The notes under the pieces were generated by a model. It worked only from the letters and a program-made list of their open reading frames with translations. It ran no database searches and was not told where the DNA came from. A stretch of 64,000 bases of DNA from assembly GCA_016946835.1 (NCBI GenBank), contig JACVTC010000019.1:1541001-1605000 (forward strand), written 5' to 3'. A program made the position numbers and the translations under genes. Below are positions 24,635 to 37,380 of this stretch, in pieces; within the stretch, counting starts at the first letter, position 1; every line of letters begins with the position of its first letter. Source of the DNA: Neocallimastix lanati (nom. inval.). Taxonomy: Eukaryota > Neocallimastigomycota > Neocallimastigomycetes > Neocallimastigales > Neocallimastigaceae.

Positions 24635-25102
24635 TTTTTTTTTTTTTTATTTCTGGTGTGTACCGCCCTTGGTTTCAGCCCCCCTTGGGAGTAGTGGGAA
24701 TATTGAGGTAATCGCACTTCCAAAAAGAAAGAATTGTCCCTACTAGAAAACCTTACTGAGTGTTCATCATTGACACTCAGGCATGTATATTATTGCTTGA
24801 GAATTTTTCAAGTGCTTCTCCTGTTCGTAACTTCCCTTTGAAGAGATGCCAATACAATTAACCCATGGAGATTCATACTAGATCCCTTGATAAATGCATA
24901 AATGTCAAAAAAATTGCTTTTTAATAGAATATATCTATATCACAGGTAGAATATATATCTACATAGACACATGAAATCATGTACCCAAAGGCTAGTAATT
25001 CCCTCTTGAATATACATAGCTAACGCAATCCTCTCAATTCGAACCAGAAGCCTTATGTATACTAGCTCATGGACTAACAACCAGGATTGAATCTGGTTCG
25101 GT
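24635..25102 (-). mobile_element. tRNA-like SINE, copy 1
   Basis: The island has balanced base composition. Read on the minus strand, it starts with a GAACCAG...CTGGTT hairpin, an A-box-like segment, CTGGTTCGAATTG as a B-box-like segment (25035-25045), then a ~350-bp body, and ends in poly(A) (T-run 24635-24648 on +). Copy 2 shares order and many blocks (CTTACTGA, TTCCCTTTGAAG, CTAGCTC, GACTAACAACCAGGAT). It has no open frame. Confidence 0.65.
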
Positions 25103-26035
25103 AAAAAAATAGAAAGCGTCTTTTTAAAATGTTAAATATCATAGTTATACGTTAAATTACATTGTACATTTTATTACATTATTAAATGTAAAATATTTCT
25201 ATTTGATAGTATTATGGAGTGTAAGGTTAAATGTTACCAATAATGTTAGTATATTATAGAAAATATTTATGACATAATCTTAAATGAATAAGTCTTTTTT
25301 AAATGTAAAAAACAATAAAATAAATAAATAAGCACATAATAAAATATAAATAACATTTCTTATTTTAAATATTATATTTAAAATAAATAATTATAATATT
25401 TTATTTTAATAATCAAGATCATAATTAATATTTATTACATTGTAGTAATAATCTCACAAAGAATTAATTTATAATTTTTTTTATTATTATAGATATAAAA
25501 ATTATTAATACTAATATAAAAATAATAATGAAATAATTATTTTGAAATACTTTAAAATAACAAATAATTATATTTAATTATTTGTTATTTAAATTTTAAT
25601 TATTAATTATGAATAAATTGATATTAATTATTCAATTTAATTATAAAGTGTTTAAGAAAATATCATACTTAAAAATGCATAAAAATAAAATATTTATTTA
25701 ATATTTATATTTTATTATTTGTTATATAAATTTAATTATTTATTATGAATAAATAATATTAATTATTCAATTTAATTCTAAAGTACTTAAGAAATTTTAT
25801 TTTATTTTTATATTTGATTATTTATTATTAATTTTTATTATTTAAATTTAATTATTATGAAATAATTAATATTAACTATTCACTCTTTTTTTGCTACAAA
25901 GAGATTAAGAAAATATTTTATCTTTTATATTTACAAATGAATGTGTTGCATTTCGGAGCATGGTTTATAAATAATAATTTAATTTGTAATTTAACTTACC
26001 ACATTTTAAATTTTTTTAAAAATAATTATAAATAA
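25103..26035. other. A/T-rich spacer between SINE copies
   Basis: No gene. It contains TGTTGCATTTCG at 25944-25955, the inverse of the motif at 24095-24109, and repeated ATTTATTATTTGTTAT-type blocks at about 25560-25870. Confidence 0.5.
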
Positions 26036-26701
26036 ATAAATAAAACTAACTTTTTTTTTTTTTTTTTTTTTTTTACTTCCGGTATTTACAGCCCTTATTC
26101 TCAGCCTCCTCCCTCAAGGCATGAGATTATTAAGGTAGTTACAACCCTCCATATGCTTCTCATAGAAGGATATTGTACCTGCTGGATAGCCTTACTGAAT
26201 GTTTAGCATTGGCGCTCTGACATGCATATTATTGAAGAAATTTTCCAAGTACACGTTTTCTCGGGAATGCTTCTCAAGTTTTTTACTTCCCTTTGAAGCG
26301 AGGTCAATATAACCTACCCAAGGAAATACGTACTAGCTCCCTTGGCAATTTCAAATAAGCCAGAAAGATTGAAATATAGTAGAATATATCTATTTGGATA
26401 CATGATATGTACTTATATACTAGCAATTCCCTTGTAAATATAATGAATGACAGTACTTTGGCAATTCTCTCAGACCCACAGTTAGGATAGTATCTTGTCC
26501 ACATTATGGTATTTAGAATAATATATATATATATATATATAAGGGGGAAATACTGAACTGCAACTTTAACCATCATATTCCGTAAAAACATCTTGTTAGG
26601 AAAACCAGAAATAGTCAGAGGGCATGATCGAACCAGGAACATTATGTATGACAGCCCACAGACTAACAACCAGGATAAAACCTGGTTCATAAATAAAACT
26701 A
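26036..26701 (-). mobile_element. tRNA-like SINE, copy 2, with 13-bp target duplication
   Basis: ATAAATAAAACTA flanks the element at 26036-26048 and 26689-26701. On the minus strand the 5' end is a perfect AACCAGG/CCTGGTT hairpin that overlaps a tRNA-like A box (26656-26672). The B-box-like GGTTCGATCAT follows (26624-26634), spaced as in a tRNA. Then come the body and a poly(A) tail (T-run 26051-26074). A (TA)n run at 26521-26540 interrupts the body. A 128-codon open frame on this strand (26304-26690) is accidental. Confidence 0.75.
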
Positions 26702-26717
26702 GAAATTAATATAAATG

Positions 26718-26761
<44 letters not shown>

Positions 26762-27029
26762 ATCAAAAAAATTTTCTTACAAACATTTATAATTGTTACA
26801 TTAAAAAATATAAATTAATTAATTAAATAAACAATAGATAAAATAAATAATAAAAAATTAAATTAAATAAATAAATAATGAATTATAAGAAATTAAATAT
26901 ATTTTATTTTTAACCCTTAAAAAATGGCGAAAAATCCAAAAATTGAAAATTGAAACAAGTGAAACAAATAGAATGAAAGAAAAGAAAAATTATTTTAAAT
27001 AAAAAAAATTAATAATAAATATAATTTTT

Positions 27030-27645
27030 CAAAAACAAAGAAGGATAATTCAAAAGTATATTGATGTACTGAATATAAAACATAAAATAAATTTAAAACT
27101 TTCATCTTTCATTATTTTAAACAATAAAATAGAGATCCTAAAATATGAAAGTTTATATAATCATCTTAAAAAAGAATTTGATGTATTTATATCATAGCAA
27201 AGCATAAATTTAAAGAAAAAAATTAGAAAGTTCAGCTCCTTTTGATATAAATAAAAACATATATTTAATAAAATTTCTCAAAAGATTGGATTTATATATA
27301 CTATATAATACACTCAAATCCCAAATATCAAGAAATATAAATAAGTAACTAACTCCTGATGTAAAAATTTTTGATAAAATTCCTGATGAATCAGGATATT
27401 ATAAAACAAAAAGAAACAAAAGCTTAGTAATATTCAAAAATTCAAATATTATAATTTTTCAATCTCTATTTCACTATTTCAAGCTAGATTATTTTCAAAA
27501 TATAATGATATATTTGAAGACAGGGATATTTAATACTACGGAAAAAGTTTTTCATAATCTAAATATTAAATATTGTACTTTTCACCATAAAAAAGCATTA
27601 GGGAAAAAATATATATTTTAATGAAGTGGAAAATAATAAAGTATA
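27030..27645 (+). pseudogene. FLYWCH/MULE-type transposase remnant 1
   Basis: Broken frames read KIEILKYESLYNH, KIFDKIPDESGYYKTKR (about 27372), NIIIFQS (near 27447), YNDIFEDG-like catalytic-Asp region and EKVFHNLNIKYCTFHHKKALGK (about 27541-27610). The same order occurs in remnant 2 and in MULE transposases carrying an N-terminal FLYWCH-like finger. The middle of the catalytic domain is deleted, so the DG block runs directly into the EKVFHNLNIK block. Numerous stops; not functional. Confidence 0.6.
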
Positions 27646-29860
27646 TTTGGAGTTTTTTATTTTTTTATAAACCCTAAATATATAAATAATATTTATGATA
27701 AAATTAAAAGTGAGTTCCATGAGCATATTTATGTCCAATTTTTAGAATTTTTATATTACTTAAAAAACCTATTTATTTAATTATAAAAACAAGCCATATA
27801 TGAAATACGCCACAATTGCGAAATTTAACCCCTAACCTTTCACACAAAACACAGAGGAAAAAATCATGAAGATTTGATACTGACAGTGGTCAATCCAGAG
27901 ACCAAAAAACATTAAATATTATAAAAAAATGGAAATTTTATTAGAAAAAAATAAAGTATGATTAATTAATTTATGGGTGAAAAAGTTTAAATGATTTGAA
28001 TATTAATATTATTAATTAAATTATTATTTAATTAATAATTTTTATATTCAAATCATTAAGAATGACAGAAAAATGATTTAATGAAAATGCTGTCGTACAA
28101 ATTAATAATAATTAAAGTTTTTATAAAAAAAATCAATCAAATGATTAATAATTAATTATGCTAGTTTAAAAATATTAAAATATATCACTAAAATTAAATA
28201 TTATTAAATATTTATTATTATCTTTGAAAAAATCATTAAAATTATCTTTAAAATTAAATAAAATATTAAATATTATTAATATTATTAAATATTATTAAGT
28301 ATTATTTATTTATTTAATATTATTTATGCCACCTTTACATAAACGGTTTATTTAAATATATTAATTTGTGTAAGGTACATTCCTAAATACAACACTCCTT
28401 TTAAAAATAATACATTATTATTTATTTCTAAAACCGATTATTATTATTTATTTATTTATTTTTTATTCATTTATAATTATATTAAAAAATATTAAAAAAT
28501 ATACCGCGTTAAATTTCAACATAAAAGTCACATTGCGAATTGCAATCTTCAGAAATGCTACTTTCTAAAATGCAATTACTAAACTTTAAACTAAATTTTA
28601 TACTAAATTTTAATAAACTTTATTAAAACTAGACTTAATATTATCTTCTAATACACAATAATATAAATATCCTTGTAAGAATTAATTAAAATATTATAAA
28701 TATCGTCTTAAGGAGTAATATTATAATAATTAATTTTTTTAGGATGAAAAAAAAAATATGTACTTGTACAATTTTAATATAATAAAATTAAAGCTATGAT
28801 ATTATTACATAATATGATTATAAAAATAGCCTTTTATGTATTAACAACATAATAATAAATATTTCAGAAAAAATATAAATTTGTTATTTAATTAAATTTA
28901 ATTTTTAGCAATTTATAATTTGCCTTAAGTCATTTAATTATATAAATAATAAATTTAGTTAAATTCATAGTTATTATGTTGTACAAAAACAATCAATTAA
29001 TATATTATTATCTTTTATCCTTTTTATTATGGTTATTATTATATGTTGTACAAACAATCAATTAATATATTATTATCCTTATATCCCTTTATTATGGTTA
29101 TTATTATTATTATTATAAAATATTAATTGCTTTTATTATTAATATTAGAAAATTTTTATTATTATTATGATTTTTCTAATATAAAATTATAAAAAAATGA
29201 TAATTAGCTCTTTTTGAAATAAGAATTTGCAAATACATGATTTATTTTTATTTTGTTATATTTCATTACAGAATATTAGAACTAAATTATATTTAATATT
29301 TTCAAAAATAAAAATTTAGAGATATAATACTATATTTACTTTATTATACAACTTCAGAATTATAAATATTATGCATGAACTATTTTATTATTCTTAATTT
29401 ATCTTTAATATATATAAATTTTATTTTATTTTTTTATTTATTTACTTCTTTTTACATTTATTTTTATTTTTTGAATTTTTGTAATTTTATAATATATTTT
29501 TTATTTTTATTTTTTTTTTTTTTTTTATTTTATTTATTTAAAACTTATATATTTAGATTTATTAAATTGTTTTCATTAATGACTTTAATATCGATTTTTA
29601 ATAATATATTTTTTAATATCATTTTCTTTAAAAATACTATTTATACATTTTTAAATAGAAAATAAAAAAATATTTAGTCTATTTTTAATTTTAATTTTTG
29701 TTTTTAAATTTAAAAAAATTAATATTTTAGTTATTATTAATTTTTTAATTTTCTATTTCATTAAAATATATATATATATATATATATATCATAAAAAAGA
29801 AAAAATTTTTATCAATATTCAATGTATATTTTTTAATTTTCTTTTTTTTTTTTTTTTAAC
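27646..29860. other. A/T-rich DNA with motif copies, no gene
   Basis: Motif relatives TACGCCACAATTGCGAAAT (about 27807-27825) and CACATTGCGAATTGCAATC (about 28529-28547) lie here, as does a near-direct repeat of TATGTTGTACAAA...AATCAATTAATATATTATTATC (about 28975-29110). The 96-codon Phe/Tyr/Ile/Leu frame at 29375-29665 is compositional and not called. Confidence 0.5.
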
Positions 29861-31309
29861 TTAATTTTTCTTTTGAGAAGCCATCCATTCCCACATATTA
29901 CTTTCTTTGTTACAATTAGCATTAGTAACATAATTATTAGTAGAAGTAACTTTACCATTTTTAATAGTAACATTTTCAAAGTCAGCCACTACTTTAGCAC
30001 TATCAAATTGTTTTTTAACCTGGTCATTGAAAGCATAAACCCATGAATAATGTCCCATATATTGAGCATTTGGATCATCTATACCGAAAACATGATCAGT
30101 TAAAGTGAAATGAACATTTTTTGCTCCAGCATTCATTAATCTGTAGTAAGTTGGAATAGAGGTTCCTAATGGATCAACAGTTGTATCATCTTCAGAATGT
30201 AAAAACCAAACATTATAATCTTTTACACTTTCAATCATTTCTTCAGAAATGTTTCTATCCATATAAGCTTCACAAATTGGATAGAAAGCAGTGAAGAAAT
30301 CACCATGTTCAAACATCATATTCATAGTCATATATCCACCATTAGAACAACCTCCAATATAAATTCTATCAGTATCAATATCAGAATTGCTGGTAACATA
30401 ATCTTTAATAGCTTCAAATAAAACAGCATCATACATAGAAGTTTGTCTACTACCAGAAATACCATTATTATAAGTACCATTACCTCTATCCATCCACATG
30501 GTTGGAGTTTGAACTGCAAGAACATAAGCTCCTTTAAGATCATCGGTAATAAAGTATTTTTGTATCTCTTCTCTATCAAGAGCAACAACTTCATTACCTA
30601 ATAAAGTGATATCAATATCTCTTCCACCCTCACCAGCACCATGTAACCAAATAATTAATGGATTCTTACCACCATCAGTTTTAGCACCTTTTGGAGTAAA
30701 GGAAGCACGTTGTAAGGTAATATTATGAGCTGTAAATGTGTCTTTTTCCCATTCTTTCGTTTCAGGAACTACATAATTATCAGCTAAATTATATTTGAAA
30801 GTCTTCCATGCTTTCTTATCACCATATTCTGATTTACCAACCTTGAAAGATTTACCATCTTTTAAATCTAAATCTAATTCATATTTAGGACTCCATGAAT
30901 TTCTACCAGTTTTCGAATCATAAGTAAATGGATTAGCTTCACCATTTGTAGCAACACCAAAAGATGGAATAACACCAGCTTTAACTGCTAATTCTATGCC
31001 AACATATTTAGAAGCACCTTTTTGTTTATTACCATTAGCATCAGTATTGTAAACATCAATAATTTTTCGTCCAATATTATCAGTTTTAACAGCAAAAGTA
31101 TCTATATCAAAACCGCTAACCTTATCTTGAAATTCAACAATAATCTTTGGAACAGCTGGACCCCATTCATAACCTTGAACAATCATTTGAGCACGAACAG
31201 CATATTTTTGTGTTTTTGGAACACATTTTCTTATAGCTTTACCTTCAACAGAAATTGAAAATAAAGTAGTAGCATATAATAAAGCCTTTAACATTAGTTT
31301 CTTGTTCAT
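29861..31309 (-). CDS. Secreted alpha/beta-hydrolase esterase (CE1/PHB-depolymerase-like)
   Basis: A single exon encodes 482 residues. Residues 1-24 are a signal peptide (Lys-rich start, hydrophobic core, small residues before EGKA). Residues about 35-185 form a beta-rich N-terminal domain of the kind seen before bacterial feruloyl/acetyl-xylan esterase domains. The hydrolase domain (about 190-440) has the HGAGEGG oxyanion loop (223-229), the nucleophile elbow GCSNG with Ser322, acid candidate Asp374/375 (HSEDDTTVDP) and His420 (GHYSW). It probably cleaves ester side chains of plant hemicellulose outside the cell. There is no dockerin, so it would be free or wall-held. The intronless form and domain layout suggest bacterial origin by transfer (inference). 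A broken paralogue lies upstream at 32914-33512. Exact substrate unknown. Confidence 0.85.
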   Translation of the reverse strand: MNKKLMLKALLYATTLFSISVEGKAIRKCVPKTQKYAVRAQMIVQGYEWGPAVPKIIVEFQDKVSGFDIDTFAVKTDNIGRKIIDVYNTDANGNKQKGASKYVGIELAVKAGVIPSFGVATNGEANPFTYDSKTGRNSWSPKYELDLDLKDGKSFKVGKSEYGDKKAWKTFKYNLADNYVVPETKEWEKDTFTAHNITLQRASFTPKGAKTDGGKNPLIIWLHGAGEGGRDIDITLLGNEVVALDREEIQKYFITDDLKGAYVLAVQTPTMWMDRGNGTYNNGISGSRQTSMYDAVLFEAIKDYVTSNSDIDTDRIYIGGCSNGGYMTMNMMFEHGDFFTAFYPICEAYMDRNISEEMIESVKDYNVWFLHSEDDTTVDPLGTSIPTYYRLMNAGAKNVHFTLTDHVFGIDDPNAQYMGHYSWVYAFNDQVKKQFDSAKVVADFENVTIKNGKVTSTNNYVTNANCNKESNMWEWMASQKKN

Positions 31310-32068
31310 TTTATTTATTTTTCTATTTTAATTATTAAAAAATATTTTTATGAATAAAATTTTAATATTAATATTTATTTTTTAAAAAAAAGGAAGAGAA
31401 AATAAATTGTATTTATACTTTTTTTAAATACATATTAATTATTTCATATTCTATTCATTATTTATTTATTAATAAAAATATAGTATATTTTATATATTTA
31501 TTTTTTTTAATAAAAAATATTATTAAAATCAATTTATAATAATAAAAATATCTTTTTAAAGATTAATATTATGGTATTTATTAAAATTAATATTGCATAC
31601 ATATATATATATAATAAAGTATTAATATTTATGCCCAATAAATGGAAAAAAAAATAACAAAGGAAAATAAATAATCTTTTTCATAATATTTAAAATAAAT
31701 TATTTCATATAGATAATTAAATTAATTAAATTTTTATTATTAAATAAAATTTAAATATTACATTTAATATTTGATTACTTTTACTATAATTAAAAAATAT
31801 ATAAAACATTTAGTATTTACCTTTACTATTAATTTATTAAAGTCTATAGATAATATTATCATTATTAATATGCGGTTAATTCTTTTAAGAATTTATTAAA
31901 ATTAGATTCAACATTATTTTTTTTTAATAATAAAATAAAATATATATAAATTTAATAATATTACATTATTGCCATAAAAATTTTTTACAAAGATATATAA
32001 TATTAAAAGAAAAATATAATAATAAAAAAAAAAAAAACTTATTGTAAATATATATATATATTTACAAT

Positions 32069-32099
<31 letters not shown>

Positions 32100-32913
32100 G
32101 AAAAATAATAAATTTTATAATTATCATATCGTACCATTTTGTATTAATTATAATTTAATTATTACTTTTTTTTTTTCAAATTAATTATTATAATTTATAT
32201 TTTAATTATTTAAAATTTTATTTAATGCTGGGTAATAATTTAAATTTTTATACTATTAATATTTTTATAAGGGTATTAGGAGATTTTTTAATAATAGACA
32301 AAAAATAAGGATTTTAATATATATATTAATTTTAATTTTTATTTATTTATTAAAATTTTTAATAATTATTAAACTCCATAAGTTTTATTAAATAAAAATA
32401 CTGTTGATATATTATAAATATTAAAGTATTAATATAAATTTAGGTTGTTAAAATATCAATTTAGTCATTTTGTTGTACAAACGGATAAATAAAATAAAAT
32501 TAAATTTATTATTATTATATAAAAATATTAATTAGCATTATGTAGTACAAAAATCAAATAAAATCATGCTTATCTTTTTTTAATAATAGTTATTATTAAT
32601 ATATTTAATATTATTAATTTTTTTTTTATTAATTTTTTATTAACAAAATTATTAATAATTTAATATTTTATTTTTTTTTTTTTCCCGATGTTTATTAATT
32701 ATCCCGTTTTATCAATTTAACATTATTAGAATTTTGAATAATACAAATTATTAAACTACTGTTAAAATAATTATATGGATATAAAATAATTATATAGATA
32801 ATAAATAGTTTTATATTTTTATAATTAGAAATATTATTATGAATATTGCAATGAATTTTTAGTAAATTTCTAATTTTTTTTTTAATTTTATATAAAAATA
32901 TAATATATTTTAT
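31310..32913. other. A/T-rich upstream region of the esterase gene
   Basis: Contains T/A homopolymers, a TATTTACAATAAATTTT inverted pair around 32041-32075 with a long T-run, and TTGTACAAA-type motifs. No coding signal; the esterase promoter must lie in the first few hundred bases. Confidence 0.5.
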
Positions 32914-33512
32914 TTATATATACTTAAATAAAGATTGTAAATAAAAGTAAATTTTTATTTTGCTTTGTGTTACTGTATCTTTCATAATAGCAATATATTC
33001 AAAGTCAGACACTACTTTAATACTATCATATTGTTTCTTAACTTGATCATCGAAAGTATAAACCCATAAATAATGACCCATATAATGAACATTTAGGGTC
33101 ATCTGTACCAAAAACATGAATTTCTATCAGTTTTCGAATCTTAAGTAAATGGATTAGCTTCATCATTTGAAGCAACACCAAAAGATGGAATGACACCAGC
33201 TTTAACTGCTAATTCTATGCCAACATATTTAGAAGCACCTTTTTGTTTATTACCATTAGCACCAATATTGTAAACATCAATAATTTTATGTCCTATATTA
33301 TCAGTTTTAACAGCGAAAGTATCTATATCAAAACCACTAACTTTATCTTAAAATTCAACATTAATCTTTGGAACAATTGGACCCACATTCATAACCTTGA
33401 GCGCTAACAGAATATTTTTGTATTTTTAGAACACATTTTCTTATGACTTTACCGTCAACAGAAATTGAAAATAAAATAGTAGCCTTTAATATTAATTTTG
33501 TGTTCATTTTCT
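32914..33512 (-). pseudogene. Internally deleted paralogue of the esterase
   Basis: On the minus strand, 33512-33118 matches the start of the esterase gene (signal peptide through about residue 137) with small indels and a stop. It then jumps at CATGA directly to the region encoding about residue 407-445 (VFG...GHYLWVYTFDDQVKKQ). The catalytic core, including the nucleophile Ser, is missing. The C-terminal tail diverges. It cannot make an enzyme. Confidence 0.85.
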
Positions 33513-36463
33513 TTATTTTTTTTATATTTATTTTTTTTTAAATTTCAAAATATTAGAATATTTATTTCTAAATTTTAAATAATATATAATTTTAATTTAT
33601 TAATATATATATATATATTAAAAGAATTATATATATTTTTCTTTTAATATTAAAAAAAAAAAAAAAAGAACGGAAATTTAATAATAATTATTAATATTGA
33701 AAACTTGAATATTATTCAAAAACAAGGATATAAAAATAAAAAATATAACAATATTAGGTTATTATTAATTAATATATTAATTTAATATTTGTAATAAAAC
33801 TTATATCCTTAATAAAACGATGATCAAAAATTTGAAGTTGTAAAATAGTCCCCTTATATATGAAATAAAATTATAAAATAAATACATGAATTTAATATAT
33901 TATAACATATGAAAGTTTATTTAATTAATTATATATATATATATATATTTTATTACACAAGTAATTGAATCATAAAATTATTAATTTTTAAATTTAGTTT
34001 TAATTTTATAATTATATAGGGTTATTTATTTAATGAATTCTCGGTTTATTTTAAAATTATCATTTAAATAAGTTTTCCATATTAAACTTAATAAAATGTT
34101 TTTTTATTTATTGTTACATAATAATATTTAGTATTATTTTTTACTGTTAAACTAATGAAAATATTTTAATAATTTGAATTAATATTATATATATTTTTAT
34201 TATTGTCAAAAAATTTGTAATTATATATTTTATATATAATTATAAATTATTATTTAAGAATTAGTATTAAAATAATTATATATATTTTAAATTATTATTA
34301 AGAGTTAGTATAAATATTATATATTGTAAATTATTTTTATTATAATTTTTTATAATTCTATTAGCTTAATAATTAGTATTACTCATTAAAAGAATTCATA
34401 AAGATTATTAATTATCAGTAATAAAAATAATATTTTATTATTAAATTTTATTAAATTTTAATGTATTAATAAAAGTAAAATACACAAATTATATTTGAAA
34501 ATTTTTAATGTCAAATTAATTATTTACTTTGTATTATAATTATGAATAAGTATTTTTAATAATTTTTTATGGAAATTTAAAATGTATTAATTATAGTTTA
34601 ATTACTATTTAATTGCTATTATTAATTATTATCATTATTATTTTTTTATTATTATATGTATGTATAAATTGTTTAAAGAATAGAAAACGAGTTATTTAAA
34701 GTTTTTTTTATTGATTTATCATATAAAAATGTATTAAACTCTTGAAGATTATTTAAAAATGTAAATTCTTTAAGATTTATATTCAATTATTAAATTTAAT
34801 AATACAAATTTGAAATAAAATATTAATATTTATGGATAATAAATAGAATAAAAAATGGAAACAAATTTTTATGATATTTAATATAAAATATCTCATAAAA
34901 TAAATTAAAATAGTAAAAGTCTATAAATTTAGTATTAAAATAAGTTTTTAATAAACCTTATTCCTAACAAATATTAATCATTTCAAATTTATAAAAGTTA
35001 ATTAAATTACTTTGAAAATTAAAGATAAAAAAATCTTAATATTAATCAGTTTATTTACCTTAAATATTCATTAAATCTTGATTCAATAATTCATATTAAT
35101 AATATAATAGCACAAAAAAAAAATATTATCAATAATATAAAAATTTCTTATTTAAAAAAAATTAATAATTAATAGAAAATGTTTAATATCTACTAAATAT
35201 CTTGATTGTGAATAAAAAAAAAATATATTATTTCAATATAATCGATAAAAATAAATTAAATTTTAACTTTTTTTCTCTTTTTTTTTTTTTTTATTTACTT
35301 AATAAAAATACAGAAATACTAATATAATTATTGCCATTATTGCTAATTAATTGATATTATTTTGTAATATTATTACAGTTATATATATATATATTTATAT
35401 ATTGAATAATTATTATAAAAATCACCATTTAACAATTCATTTTACATTTTTTTATAATTAATATTACAATTCTATCTCATTTCTGAAATATTTTATAAAA
35501 AAAATTTTTTTTTAATATATCCTAAATTTTATTTAAATTGAAATACAATTTATAAATATTTATTTATACAAAATTTATTTTGGACCAATTCACAGTCATT
35601 CTATAATATAAACGAACAAATATTATAAATTTTAATTCTATTGTTAATACTTGGTGTAATATTATAAAACAATACTTTGTAATTGTTTATAGTTATTATA
35701 TAATGCAATACAAATAAGTAAATATTTTAATTATTTTCATCATTTTATATTTATAATTATTACTAATATTATTATTATTATTATAATTATTATTATATTA
35801 TAATTTATTAATTAATATATTATTTCATTATGATGCTTAATCATTTTTTTTAATTACTTTATATATTTAGCATCATCATATTAATATATGGCATGAAAAG
35901 CTTAAATTATTTTTTTCAAAATTAATATTATTAATAAGACATTAAATAATTAGATTTCATTTTGTTACTATCATTAATTACTGAATTATTAAAGTATTAA
36001 TGATTTAGCTTTCTATTTCATTATATTTATATGATTAAGTTAAATCTATTTTTATATTTTTTTATTAATATTATTTATTCATTGTATTTGATTATTTTAT
36101 TTATATTATAATTAGTTTTATTTAAATTCGATACATTGAAATGATTAGTTTTGATAATTATATCATTTCTTTATATAGTCAAAAAAGTAATATGATTAAT
36201 AATGACAATAATAATAATAATTTATTATTAACCAAAAAAAATGACACAACAATGATACCAATTATTTCAGTGATTCTCCTTTAATACAAAGAAAATTAGA
36301 ATTATTATATAAAAATAAAAAACACGAAATTTAAAATATTAGCATTAATGTTCAATATTCATATGTGCTGTCAACTCAACGGATTAAACATAATTGAAGA
36401 TCACAATAAAAGAATATCTTTCAAACTTTTACATCATTAAAGTTATGAATATTGTTAGTAATA
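33513..36463. other. Long A/T-rich gene desert
   Basis: No coding frame, RNA gene or mobile element is recognised across about 2.9 kb. The final 250 bases contain weak coding-like fragments that may be decayed copia gag/pol, too eroded to call. Confidence 0.5.
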
Positions 36464-36509
36464 TTTTATGAGAACCCATTTTATATTTATAAAATGGATT
36501 CTCATAAAA
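36464..36509. repeat. Near-perfect 46-bp palindrome
   Basis: The left arm TTTTATGAGAACCCATTTTATA (36464-36485, 22 bp) is the reverse complement of 36488-36509 with one mismatch, separated by 2 bases. As RNA or single-stranded DNA it would form a tight hairpin. It lies just before the copia remnant. Confidence 0.9.
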
Positions 36510-36599
36510 AAGAGAAAAAAAAATAAAAGAAAGGTAATATTACTTATTCATGGCTTTTAACAAATTCTTTGTGAAAACTTTATCGAAGGATATTCTTTT

Positions 36600-37300
36600 A
36601 CATTTCAGGCTGATAATCTAAGACTTACTTACTATAACCGTTATAAATAATTGAAAATATCAGCAAATATTTATAAAAATCACCTACTTAAATATTGAAT
36701 TGGAAGAAAAAAAAATTATATATTGAAATCCCAGAAAAAGATAAAAACTGCAAGAAGAAAAATAAAATTCGACAAATTAAGAAATCCCTGTATGGTTTTT
36801 AAACAAGTTAATAGAATTTCATATCATAAAATAATAAAATAGTAAATTTCTTTATCAGAATTAGAATTTTAAAAGATATCAAGAAGATTATTGCCTTTTT
36901 TGGAAAATAGAATAAAAATAATAATTTAATAAGGTTATTAATTTTATATGTTAATGATATTTTAATTATAGGTTATGAGAAGGAAATAAATAGCACTTGT
37001 GACTACATGAAAAATAAATATATAATTTCAAAAATTACAGAAGCAGACAAAATAATTGAAATCGATATATTCAAAACTGAAAATAAATTTAAAATAAATT
37101 AAATAAATTATATAAATAAAATAATTAATAAATATAGAAAAATAGTTCAAAAGAACAAGAAAAATCATTTCTAGTAAATGTGAAAGAATATATAATTAAA
37201 TCAAAAACATATATAACTTTTACAGTAAATCAAGTATCTAGAAATTGTAAAAATCTTACTAAACTTGATTAAAAACAACTAATTCAAATATTGCGATATT

Positions 37301-37380
<80 letters not shown>

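Noticed and set aside
25035-25102. Functional tRNA gene
   Set aside because: Only box-like segments and a 5' hairpin are present; no complete acceptor stem or cloverleaf could be folded.
26304-26690. 128-codon ORF on the minus strand
   Set aside because: It lies within SINE copy 2 and is not maintained in copy 1.
29375-29665. 96-codon hydrophobic ORF
   Set aside because: Phe/Tyr/Ile/Leu composition is what A/T-rich DNA yields; no signal, motif or supporting context. The same applies to frames near 38242, 44941 and 50088.
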